Shown here: positions 55,006 to 64,000 of the stretch, in pieces
Position numbering within the stretch: position 1 is the stretch's first letter
Layout: the number at the start of each line of letters is the position of its first letter
Origin: Diphasiastrum complanatum
Taxonomy: Eukaryota; Streptophyta; Lycopodiopsida; Lycopodiales; Lycopodiaceae
Direction of reading: 5' to 3'
Assembly (NCBI GenBank): GCA_029204225.1
Contig: MU831922.1
Location: 32,793-96,792, forward strand
Length of the DNA: 64,000 bases
The notes under the pieces: model-generated
What the model saw: only the letters and a program-made list of their open reading frames with translations
The model's database searches: none
What the model was told of the DNA's origin: nothing
Program-made: the position numbers and the translations under genes

Positions 55006-55445
55006 TTTGAAGCAATGTAAAAAATAGCCACATAGGTGATGTTTATTATTTTGCAAAATAGAATATCAAATTTAATCCTAAATACTTATTTGAATCAAAA
55101 TAAAACCACAAGTGAACTTTCAAATATTAAAAAAAACCATGAGTTTTTCAACACGATATCAATAATGTCCACCATGTCGCCTACATTCAAATTTCCACAT
55201 GCTATTGCTTGCTCATATGAAAAATTTCTAATAGAATACGAAGTAGTAAATAATCAAAGACATTACTCTAGATTAGTGTCCAGACTATTTCTAAGTTTGT
55301 CCTTCAAAAGTTTAAAGTACTAAAGCATCTTTCATCTTCAATAGAACCCAAGATGAAAGTTTGACACAAGCTTGCAAGTTTGAAATACTTTGAAATCCCT
55401 AAAAAGAACTTTTGTCAAGTAGCTTCCAAAGTCTTGTGAATGATC
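55006..55445. other. AT-rich sequence, nothing identified
   Basis: Possibly eroded copia interior following the gag start. No motif seen. Confidence 0.35.
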
Positions 55446-56062
55446 CTAACTCCATTGCATTTTGAAAAATGTTATTTTGTTCATGCATTGTTCTGCAAAC
55501 AAAAAAGCTTGCTCATATAGTATTTTGAAATCCAAAACTCCAGAATATGTAACTCCATCCATTTCCATAGAACGACCAAAGTGAGAGTTGATGCATTTTA
55601 AATGGACTTCCATGAGTTTACGAGTATCTGATGACGGTTGTCCTAACCAAAAATGTGGATATACAATACTAAATGCCATGAGTTATTTCCCTTGTGAGTT
55701 CATCGGATATGCTGCGCAATTTTTTTTCGAACAAACTCCACTTTTTTTTAAAGACCTCCATTCTTACAAAATTTGTCAGCACTTGTCTATGGTGCTTTTT
55801 GTGAGCTTTCAATTTCAAGTACTCTCCAAAAAAAAAAGATGCACACATGACCATCTTTATCCAACTTCAAAAGACTTGAATTATTGCCGACTTGTATTAA
55901 GTTGCACCACTCCTCGAAAGCAATTCCTTGAAACCCATCTAAATCTTCTAGATTTAAATCACCCTTGGTTGATGTTTGGGAGATCATTTTTTCTTGGCCT
56001 TCGGATCTATCTGCAACATTTCTATTACTTGACGTGGTGTGCAACCAATGGACCCATAACAC
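55446..56062 (-). pseudogene. Possible hAT-type transposase relic
   Basis: The last frame (55679-55446) reads MAFSIVYPHFWLGQP, then MEVHLKCINSHFG, then SGVLDFKILYEQAFLFAEQCMNK. The spacing of a YP.FWL start, a K/H-rich helix and L..QA.LF...M near the end recalls a region seen in some hAT-like plant transposases. Upstream pieces (56062-55787) have no motif. Recognition is from memory of the pattern only; it could be something else. Confidence 0.25.
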
Positions 56063-56088
56063 TTTTGTCTGGTTACTATTTTAAATGA

Positions 56089-58432
56089 CTTGAAGCACTT
56101 TTGCAATCCAAAACAGATGTCCTTTGTTAATTTTTAAAGCTAACAACACTTCATTTGGGCACCTCTCACAATTTGTGGATTTCTTTTTGAGCCCACATCA
56201 ATGTCACGTTCCTTGCTTTGCCAAGTCGTAAAAACTCATGAATGTGTGGAGCATTTGAAAATCTGATAGTTGTCATTGTAACTACTGACTTCAAAGGCTG
56301 TAAAAATCTTCAAGTGAAGATGCATCTCCAAGGTTGAGAAAATTGATTCCACCCACCAATGCTAATCAAATGCATCAAAAAATTGGTAAGCTGATTGAAA
56401 ATATTGTTTATCCTACAACAATTTAATCTCAATTTCATTAAATTAATGTTAAAACTGATGCTGAAAGCTAATGTCGTCAACATTAGCTATACGATGTTGT
56501 CTCATTAGAAGTCTTAATGTATCCGCAAAAGTCATATGTATGTCACATTACCGACACACTTGATTTTGGAGCATAAAATTCATAATATGTGTTGGAAATC
56601 ACAAAGCACAAGCATGGATGAGGATGATAAAACAAGGTAAGAAACATGTTTCTTAAGAAAAAAATTCTTGAAATTAACATAGAAATCAATACAAACGAAT
56701 GCACTTTGACTATAGCAATTAGTACACCATGCCAAACCAAATTAAACTTTTTAATAAAGCCCAAAAACATCTAGACTGTCCAATTGTGAGCAAAATACAT
56801 GAATATCTATGCATCTCTACTTGTCTAAATTAACTCTTTAAAAGTAACTCGTACAATACATTGAATGCTAATTATGCTTAATTCACAAAATGCATAAATA
56901 TTTATGAATTTCTAAAGTATTTTTTAAATTCATTCACAAAATGCATAAATACTTATGAATTTCTAGTAGTTTAATTTTTAAAAAAAGAATTTTAAAAATA
57001 TTCCAAGGAGTTTCACGGTTCAAGCATACAATGCCAAGCCTACACACATGAAAATACAGCTCATGTACGAAAGCCCCAAAGAGATGGCTTACCAATGCTC
57101 CTAATGGTAGATAGCACTCCATCGATGTCAATTCAAGATTTGACCTCTGCTGCATTGCTGACCATGCACACATCTCATGCGCACCATGAAGTCTATGCCA
57201 CTACAATAATATGCCTCCAGTAGATCATAGAGATTAATCTCTCTTACCAATGCAAAATATGATTCCACTGAAGTAGGTCCTTTCACCATCCATCCATCTA
57301 TAATAGATCTTCAACAACCATAATGCCTCCATAATGCATTGACACCATCAGTTCTTTATCCTAACACTGGCTTGCAAGGTATCTTACCTTTTCCATTGCT
57401 ATAGGCAACATGCTTGATCCACCTTTTGGCTCAAATATATTGGCATCCCACATTCAAGCTCTAGCTGATGTCCACACGGATCATTCCTGACCTGCATTCC
57501 AAGCATTGGACTATGCCATGCTAGAAACCTTTAGAAAAACTTTGTCGCTTATCTGAAGTCATGTTTCTCACAAAGTACCTGCCACCTTTATCTTTGCATT
57601 GACATCTAGCTTCATCAAATTGCTTATAATAGCCAAATCTTACTGATTAATGAGCAACACAATCAGACTCAAAGAAAGTAACTTACAATACCAATCTTGT
57701 CCACCTATTTCACTTTAATATCACCTTCAAGTCTATCCCCAATGGTGTGCGCTGATATCCCATCTAGCTCACATATGAGATCTTCCTTCGCTGCATCCAA
57801 ACGACCTCTCCCTTCTAATACTAGACCATGCAATCCCACTTTGCATTCTGATATAGCACGTCAACCTGAAATGAACTGATAATTGAAGTAGATCTAAATC
57901 ACAAGACATGATCTCCATCATTTGGACAGATCTCAAGTATGCATTCATGCGTTACACTTACTTAAAAGTATCCCAAGCTTGAGCTCCACCACACTTCCGC
58001 TATGAAGTAATAACAGCTTGTCACCTTCAAACTTGTCAAAAAGTTCAAACTCAACTCTGCAAACTCTAGTAGTGCACTTGCTACTCACCTTCATGAATAG
58101 TTCATTACATGGCCTCTCTGCATCTTTTCCCCTTCATGAACATAGTCAAGTTACTAAATTTGCCTTTCTGAGTTACCACTTTTCCACTTTGGCTTATCCA
58201 CCTGATCTTACCATTGGCATGCTTCACCTTGCGATTGCCATCATTGCATTGCCACCAATAACAAGCTACTATGAATGTCCCCCCAATAGATCTCAAAAGC
58301 ATGTGAAATAACCGTAACCACCAAATTTGACACTACCATTGTCGATTTTCACCTTGAGATGTCGCTCCAAGCGTCTCTGACCTTGGTAGGTTCTAACTTC
58401 TGAAAAGTTGAACTAGAAGCCCCATGGCATTT
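56089..58432. other. AT-rich sequence without identified genes
   Basis: Several short frames on both strands, none with a motif. A sequence ATTCACAAAATGCATAAATA.TTATGAATTTCTA is present twice near 56880-56965. Confidence 0.4.
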
Positions 58433-59214
58433 TGTAGGGTCGAAGATCTCACATAGTATAGCCCTCCCACCTATCAACAAAGGTTAGATCACTGGATAGG
58501 TACCTAACTATGCATAGATGCTACCTTTAGTTAGTTTCCTACTTTCTCCCTTAACTCTACTCACCACTAACACTATTCTCCTTTAACTCTACTCTTCTAC
58601 ACTCACAACAAAGGGAAGGGATAGAAAAGAAGAGATTGAGAAGAGAAGAGAGCAAGAGAGAGAGATAGAGAGTGAGGGTGGAGGTTAGCTCAAATGCACA
58701 TTATACTTGCTAAAGGAGAAACATAAACTATTGAAACCAAAAAGCATGAAATTGAAAACAATTGAAGACAACAAGAGCAATAGCAAGCATTGAATTGCAA
58801 ATGAGGATGCTTCTCTTCCAAAATTGGTAGAGTTTCCTCCTTCTCATTAAGCATGAAAATAGTGTACAAATGGTGTCTTTTTATATAATGGGGAAGGCCC
58901 TTGCCCCTCAATCCTATTGGCTAATATTCACAATGATCCTATCCATTCATCTTGGACCCAACTTGATCCAAGGGTCCACAAAAGTACATTAGAAATGACA
59001 AGATTCATGTGAGTCCCAATTTTGGACCCAACTCTGAAAAGTAATCTCTAAGTTTAAAAATGACATTAGGCCTCTAGTTTTATTTGAATTCCAAGGCCCA
59101 AGTATGTTTATTTTATTTACAACTTTATTTGCGTGCTCATTGGGCCATGGGCTTATACACGTAGGATGCCATGCCCTTGCAACACATTTTATTGGATGAT
59201 TTTATTTATTTACA
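58433..59214 (-). repeat. 3' LTR of element H
   Basis: 782 bp, in element orientation TGTAAATAAAT...GACCCTACA. It is repeated at 63232-64000. A GA-rich stretch (about 58620-58670) and AC/CT-rich parts are conserved in both. The last codons of the C-terminal frame cross the LTR start. Confidence 0.85.
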
Positions 59215-59939
59215 CTTTGTTGGGATTTTTTCAAGTCCTGTGGCGTGTGAAGAGACTTGTGGACCCTCCGTAGCCAATCTTGGTCGACCCATGTTTGGAA
59301 TCGGCGTGTCCATGGATCACCCAGAAACGCAGCTCGGTAATATACACGAGCTATTGGCAGCTTATCTTCAACTTTGTCTGAAGGTAGCACCTTATTAACA
59401 TCAAAGAATATGGATGGGAGAAAATGGTCCCATTTAGTTTCGATCCCCATCAGATGTTCTAAATCTCGGGCGTAAGTGGCTGTCGCACAGACTCTAGGAT
59501 CAGGGCAATTGATATATTGGTTGGCGAATGCGATGAGAGCCCTTCTGGCATCTACATCCGTAGTCCACCCATATTCTGATTGTACGACTAGCCAATTGAA
59601 ATTCTGAAGTGTGATCTTGTCCAGAGGGGTGCCGCATTCCACCCATTTGGATCTTCGTGGACATGGCAGAAAGTGCGCGTTCACCCGTAATTGTTGTGGA
59701 CTCGTCACGTAGGCCCTGATGGCCGCAGGGTCTCTTTCGAATAACTGCTGACGCCACTCTGGTTGTGGTTGGAGGGCAGGCAATGCTTGTAGTTTGTTTT
59801 CCTTTATGGTCTGAGCTGAGAACGACATCTGCCAGCCGCCTCTTGATGACTCGTAGGGATACCTTGATAAAAATTCATTGATTTTATCCTCCACGGACTT
59901 TGATCTTCGGAAGGCCCGGCTGTCAGATATCGTACGCAA
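59202..59939 (-). CDS. C-terminal domain of element H, shared with element E, unknown function
   Basis: An intact 245-codon frame at the 3' end of the element. Order of conserved stretches: VEDKINEFLSRYPYE, ALQPQPEWRQQL, LIAFANQYINCPDPRVC, TKWDHFLPSIFFD, IARVYYRAAFLGDPWTRRF, WVDQDWLRRV. Counterparts occur in the same order at 24590-25200 in element E. It is rich in Trp and Tyr, has no metal-binding or protease motif, and looks like a compact helical domain. Being intact while the upstream frame has stops, it may have been under selection until recently, or stayed open by chance. It probably formed the C-terminus of one gag-like polyprotein. Confidence 0.6.
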   Translation of the reverse strand: MRTISDSRAFRRSKSVEDKINEFLSRYPYESSRGGWQMSFSAQTIKENKLQALPALQPQPEWRQQLFERDPAAIRAYVTSPQQLRVNAHFLPCPRRSKWVECGTPLDKITLQNFNWLVVQSEYGWTTDVDARRALIAFANQYINCPDPRVCATATYARDLEHLMGIETKWDHFLPSIFFDVNKVLPSDKVEDKLPIARVYYRAAFLGDPWTRRFQTWVDQDWLRRVHKSLHTPQDLKKSQQSVNK

Positions 59940-59993
59940 ACCTCTGGATGATGTTGCTTGGCTTTGGCTGGTGGTTGTGCCTTGGCCCTAGTC

Positions 59994-60591
59994 TCATGTC
60001 TCAACAGTCACATCCGTCTGCCCCTGGTCTTGGCCTCCGGACCCTTGATCTGGTTGAGATCCCCCTGCTGCCCGCTGGCTCTGATCTTGGCTGGTACTAG
60101 TCTGTGCAGCATCAAAATTATGTGGCGGTGGAATTACCATGGGGGTGGATTGGGCCTTCGCGTCCATGAATTTTTGGCACGCCTTGAGGGCTTGCTTGGC
60201 CTGGGCGAGCTCATGAGTTGCGCTTGCCCGATACTTGTTGAATTCTGTCTGGTAGTTGTTTAAGGTTTGGCTATAAACCTGCATCTGATGCTGTAGAAAA
60301 TTCATCTCTGATTGAGAAAGCGGCCTTGAGTCCGGTGCAGGTTGAGCTAACCAGACAAGCTTTTCGTCTTGTAGGGCTTTGACCTCCGTCCCCAGGCACA
60401 TATTCTCTACTTCCAAAAAGGGTAAGTTGCGTCTGGATGGGGGCAAGCCATTGGAATGCTTCAGCTTGAAGCTCCTGCACCTTTGTGGAGGCCTCAGTCA
60501 GCGCATTGGAGAGGCTTTAGATATATTTGTTGAGGCCCTCTTCCTTCTACTGCAGCTTGGCAATCTCCTGGTGCCCTGCTTGTTCGTGTTG
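59994..60591 (-). pseudogene. Middle part of the element H polyprotein: coiled coil and Gln-rich tail
   Basis: The frame 60446-59994 has a helical part (EVKALQDEKL, MNFLQHQMQVYSQTLNNYQTEFNKY, HELAQAKQALKACQKF) followed by a Gln/Ser/Gly/Asp-rich tail. Between 60591 and about 60440 another frame has coiled-coil residues with two or three stops, so a frameshift lies near 60440. Confidence 0.55.
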
Positions 60592-61857
60592 CTAAGCCAA
60601 AATCGTCTCTTGCTGCAGCTTGGTGAGGTCTTCACGCAGCTGTGTATTACTTGTCGCCAGGTGTAGTACCCTACTTTCTAGAATAGCTTTGGCCGCTACC
60701 GCATCTAGGATGTATTTCCCCAGAGTTTGATATGCCATCGTTAGATTTGTGAGAGCAGCCGATACACTAGCACTAGCAGGGGCTTGTGTTGTATCGGCCC
60801 CGACAACTTGTGGAATCCCGTCGTCATTATCTTCTATCAGGTTCTCATTGAACCTGATGCCATCTGGGGTGGTAGGATCAGCCCGATCTGGCGATGGTAC
60901 AAACACTGTTTGAACAAATGTGTCATCAGGCAATGGTTGGTTGCCCTCGGCAGCCTTTGTTGGGGAAGCGGGTGGGGTTTGAGAAATAACTATGGAAACA
61001 GGGGTGAGGACGGTTTGTCCGAACGAGAGGATGGGAGGAACAGAGGGAAACTGGAGGGTGGTGTGGAGTATGGAAGAAGGTGAGGATGGAGCATAAAGTC
61101 TCTGACGTGGGGGTGAAAAATTGATAACTTGCATCTATGCCAGAGTGTCGGGGGACAGTTGTGAATAAGAAGGAATGAATGGAATGGAAGCAATGGTGGC
61201 AGCAGGAATGATGGAAGATGTGTTTGATGATGACAATGCGATCGAGGGAGTAGGAGTGTGGGTGGAAGGATATTCGTCGTCAGATCCCTCATCCTCTTCT
61301 CTGATGGCATCTTCCATAGCTTCTTGTAGAGTAGCGTACTGCTCCCGTCGTTTCAGTTCTCTTCTGATGCTTCGTGGTAATCCGGCTAGGAACCACATGA
61401 TCACCACATGATCGGGAGTTAGGGCTGCACTGCACTCGGATCGTAGATGTTTGACCCACTCAATATAGTCCCGGACCCTTTCTTGTTTTTGCATATTGAC
61501 TTTGCTCAGCAAGAGAAACGGGTCTTCCAGGAACTTTCTTGGTTTAAAGCGCATAATGAGAGTCGCTTTAACCGCTTCCTAGGTGGATTTTTCTTCCTCT
61601 GACAGGTTGAAAAACCAATCTTGAGCCACTACCAGTAAGGACATAGGGAATAGCATCAGCTTCTCTGCAGGTGTCCGTTCACCGTAGATTTCACAACCTT
61701 GCTTGTAGATCTGGAGGAATCGGATGGGATCTGATGATCCGTCGTATTTTGGTATTTCCATCCGTGGTGCTCTCCGGAATGCTTGCAAGGGAGCTACAGG
61801 TACGGGTTGGCCCATTGGATCCATTGGTGTTGGTTCCGGTTCTGCCTCTTGTTGCAC
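60592..61857 (-). pseudogene. Gypsy-type gag of element H
   Basis: One frame from 61857 to 60592, interrupted by TAG at 61579 (Trp in the pattern STWEAVKATL) and TAG at 61135. It includes RMEIPKYDGSSDPIRFLQIY, LFPMSLLVVAQDWFFNL, RFKPRKFLEDPFLLL, MQKQERVRDYIEWVKHL, MWFLAGLPRSIRREL and an acidic EEDEGSDDEYP stretch, which is the retrotransposon gag fold. A Pro/Ser-rich linker and the first coiled-coil heptads (about 60750-60600) follow. No zinc knuckle is visible. The closest relative in the window is the fragment at 27255-27615. Confidence 0.8.
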
Positions 61858-63212
61858 AACTGCTAATCTGATTTGCTATCCTTCATGCTATTGATCGTCT
61901 TGATTTCAGATTCATCCACTGATGGGTTCCAAAGTGATTGGATCTTACTTATACAGTAGGATGAAGTCTGGATCTTCAAGGATCTGATCGATCTGATCGG
62001 CCGGAAGTGAATTTTAGGCCTTTTATGGTGGTTTTTCCTTGATAACGATTTACTCCTTGCACTGATTGACTTGAGATTTTGACAGTAGCTGGATCTGATG
62101 CAGATCTTTCCACTGATCTGGTCTGCGAGGGTTATCTTGTGTGAGGGTTGGCTGTGCGAGGGTTCTTTAGCTATTTTTGTAGGTACAAAATTTGATATCT
62201 TTCAGATCTCTAGGAAGTAACTCTCGCAAGGTTCACAGTAGCTAAATCTGATGCAGATCTCACTATAGAATTCTCTACGAGAGTTAACTCTCGCAAGAAG
62301 TGAAAATTTCACTGTCTGTGAGGGTTCAAAACCACTTTTTTGGCTTGATCTTCACCAGATCTTCACACTAACTCTCGCAGGCTTCATCACTGATGTAAAT
62401 TGACATTCTGAATCAATTGAGAGGGTCTGCGAGAGTTGTTAACAGGAAGAATTTGCTGGATCTTCACTTTTTAGTGAATTTTTTTGCACTTAAATCCAAT
62501 TTTTTGCTCACTGGAATCAGACTAACTCTCGCAAGCTCTTCTATGTCCTGGTCTCACTGAGATGGAACTTCAAAATCCTCTGCGAGAGTTCTTGACCACT
62601 GGAACTGAAAATTTTGCTGTCTGCGAGGGTTCACTGGTACTTTCCCATCTTTTTTTCCACTGGGAAACTCTTGCACAGGCACTTAGATATCAAACTAACT
62701 CTCGCAAACTTCTTTGTGTCCTGGTCTCACTGAGATGGAACTTCATAGGGCTCTGCGAGAGTTCTTATGGAGATTTGAATTTTTTTAGATTTTTTCAAGT
62801 TTGAATTTTTTATGATTTTTATTTTTATTTTTACAATCTGCTTGGAACTAACTCTCGCAGGCTTCTATGCAGGTCTGGGACAGTACCCTGGAGCTGCTGC
62901 CAGTCATGCAAGGGTTAATTCTCACTGATTCTGGAGATATAAAAAATTTGGTGAGATTTTAAGCTCTTTTTCCCTCCAAACATACAGATTGGTGTGTTTT
63001 TTGGGTTTTTTTGGCTGGTTGGTTTGGGTTTCAAGCCCTTAGAGGCTGTTCAGGGACCTCCTCTACCCTCTCACACCTCCTCCGCTAGTTGTGAACACTC
63101 CAAACACAAAAAATATATAGAAAACTAACTCGAAACTCCCAAAAATCTACCTAAACTACTCTAAAAGCAAGAAAATAGCTAAAATGCAGCGAAACTAGTT
63201 AGTGAAAACCTA
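61858..63212 (-). other. Leader of element H with an array of alternating inverted motifs
   Basis: About 1.35 kb of untranslated, T-rich sequence (plus strand). Between 62122 and 62865 at least 14 copies of TGCGAG(A/G)GTT or its complement AACTCTCGCA alternate in orientation. Two adjacent copies at 62278-62293 form the perfect palindrome CGAGAGTTAACTCTCG. A ~75-bp unit bounded by opposite motifs occurs twice (62521-62595 and 62694-62768) around a conserved TCCTGGTCTCACTGAGATGG. Confidence 0.8.
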
Positions 63213-63230
63213 TCCCCGGCAACAGCGCCA
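63213..63230 (-). other. Primer-binding site (tRNA-Asp type) of element H
   Basis: The minus strand reads TGGCGCTGTTGCCGGGGA, one mismatch from the complement of the plant tRNA-Asp 3' end, one base inside the 5' LTR. Confidence 0.85.
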
Positions 63231-63231
63231 C

Positions 63232-64000
63232 TGTAGGGTCGAAGACCTCACATAGTATAGCCTTCCCACCTGTCAACAAAGGTTAGATCACTGGATAGGT
63301 ACCTAACTATGCATAGATGTTAGTTTTAGTTAGTTTCCTACTTTCTCCCTTAACTCTACTCACCACTAACACTATTCTCCTTCAACTCTACTCCTCTACA
63401 ACTAACATTCATCATGATTTGGGTGAAGGGAAGGGATAGAAAGAAGAGATTGAGAAGAGAAGAGAGAAAGAGAGTGAGGGTGGAGGTTAGCTCAAATGTA
63501 CATTATACTTGCTAAAGGAGAAACATAAACTATTGAAACCAAAAAGCATGAACTTGAAAGCAATTGAAGACAACAAGAGCAATAGCAAGCATGAATTGCA
63601 AATGAGGATGCTTCTCTTCCAAAATTGGTAGAGTTTCCTCCTTCTCATTAAGCATGAAAATAGTGTACAATGGTGCCTTTTTATAAAATGGGGAAGGCCC
63701 TTGCCCCTCAATCCTATTGGCTAATATTCACAATGATCCTATCCATTCATCTTGGACCCAACTTGATCCAAGTGTCCACAAAAAGTACATAGAATCACAA
63801 GATTCATGTGAGTCCCAATTTGGACCCAACTCTAAAAAGTAATCTCTAAGTTTAAAAATGACATTGGGCCTCTAGTTTATTTTAATTCCAAGGCCCAAGT
63901 CATGTTTATTTTATTTACAACTTATTTGCGTGCTCATTGGGCCATGGGCTTATACACGTAGGAAGCCATGCCCTTGCAACACATTTTGTTGGATGATTTT
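63232..64000 (-). repeat. 5' LTR of element H (nearly complete)
   Basis: It matches 58433-59203; the window ends within the last bases. It carries an extra ~25 bp near 63405 and several substitutions compared with the 3' LTR. Confidence 0.85.

Larger units (their letters stand above)
58433..64000 (-). mobile_element. Element H: gypsy-type LTR element with gag but no pol, runs off the right edge
   Basis: The order in element orientation is 5' LTR 64000-63232 (cut by the window edge about 10-15 bp short), PBS 63230-63213, leader with a motif array, gag, coiled coil, a Gln-rich part, a C-terminal domain of unknown function, and 3' LTR 59214-58433. About 4 kb of interior contains no protease, RT or integrase. 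The tRNA-Asp PBS is used by Athila/Tat-type plant gypsy lineages. The LTRs differ clearly (for instance an added ~25 bp near 63405), so the insertion is older than copias A and B. Confidence 0.85.

Noticed and set aside
43575-58432. Host gene in the AT-rich region
   Set aside because: No frame with a recognisable domain, no plausible exon series and no tRNA-like cloverleaf that I could find by eye.
61175-61411. Plus-strand frames across 59900-61900
   Set aside because: Antisense of the element H gag and coiled-coil region.

Overview
The window looks like land-plant nuclear DNA: a dense, gene-poor nest of LTR retrotransposons. I see no host protein-coding gene, rRNA or tRNA gene that I can defend. 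The evidence is Ty1/copia elements whose primer-binding sites match the 3' end of initiator tRNA-Met (TGGTATCAGAGC), Ty3/gypsy-type gag genes, one PBS close to plant tRNA-Asp, TG...CA LTR ends, polypurine tracts and 5-bp target duplications. The sequence alone does not fix the lineage. Element names A-H are mine.

Layout. 1-5128: a minus-strand gag-protease-only LTR element (TR-GAG type, copy 1). 5129-7050: inverted, truncated copy of an LTR family (E') with a minisatellite-rich leader. 7051-10813: plus-strand copia C, which has no recognisable integrase or RT but has an open 456-codon frame. 10814-11514 and 11515-20640: minus-strand gag-protease copia D, split by the intact young copia A (13376-19806, TSD aaaac). 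20640-26558: plus-strand element E, 5'-truncated, with a 51-bp minisatellite, a decayed long reading frame and a complete 3' LTR. 26559-27253: leader start, PBS and LTR of minus-strand copia F. 27255-28211: gypsy-like gag fragment and LTR-like sequence inserted in copia G (28212-29399). 29900-31060: unresolved duplicated sequence. 31063-34083: LTR pieces ending in two LTRs joined tail to tail as a >1.1-kb inverted repeat. 34084-43574: TR-GAG copy 2 (plus), whose 3' LTR is split by the young copia B (37233-43388, TSD ccttt). 43575-58432: AT-rich, strongly decayed sequence with a LINE RT relic, old LTRs, copia gag relics, a possible hAT relic and small GC-rich repeats. 58433-64000: minus-strand element H, a gypsy-type element with gag but no pol.

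How it fits together. Copia A keeps all catalytic motifs and its LTRs differ at only about three sites, so it could be a source of enzymes. Most of the rest looks non-autonomous: TR-GAG copies have gag and a protease with an altered active site, copias C and D have lost integrase and RT, and E and H have gag-like frames without pol. E and H share a C-terminal domain that I do not recognise, placed immediately before the 3' LTR; this is the best candidate here for something undescribed. Two further recurrent features are repeat arrays in element leaders and a palindromic CACACGTGTG-type motif in or beside several different copia LTRs.
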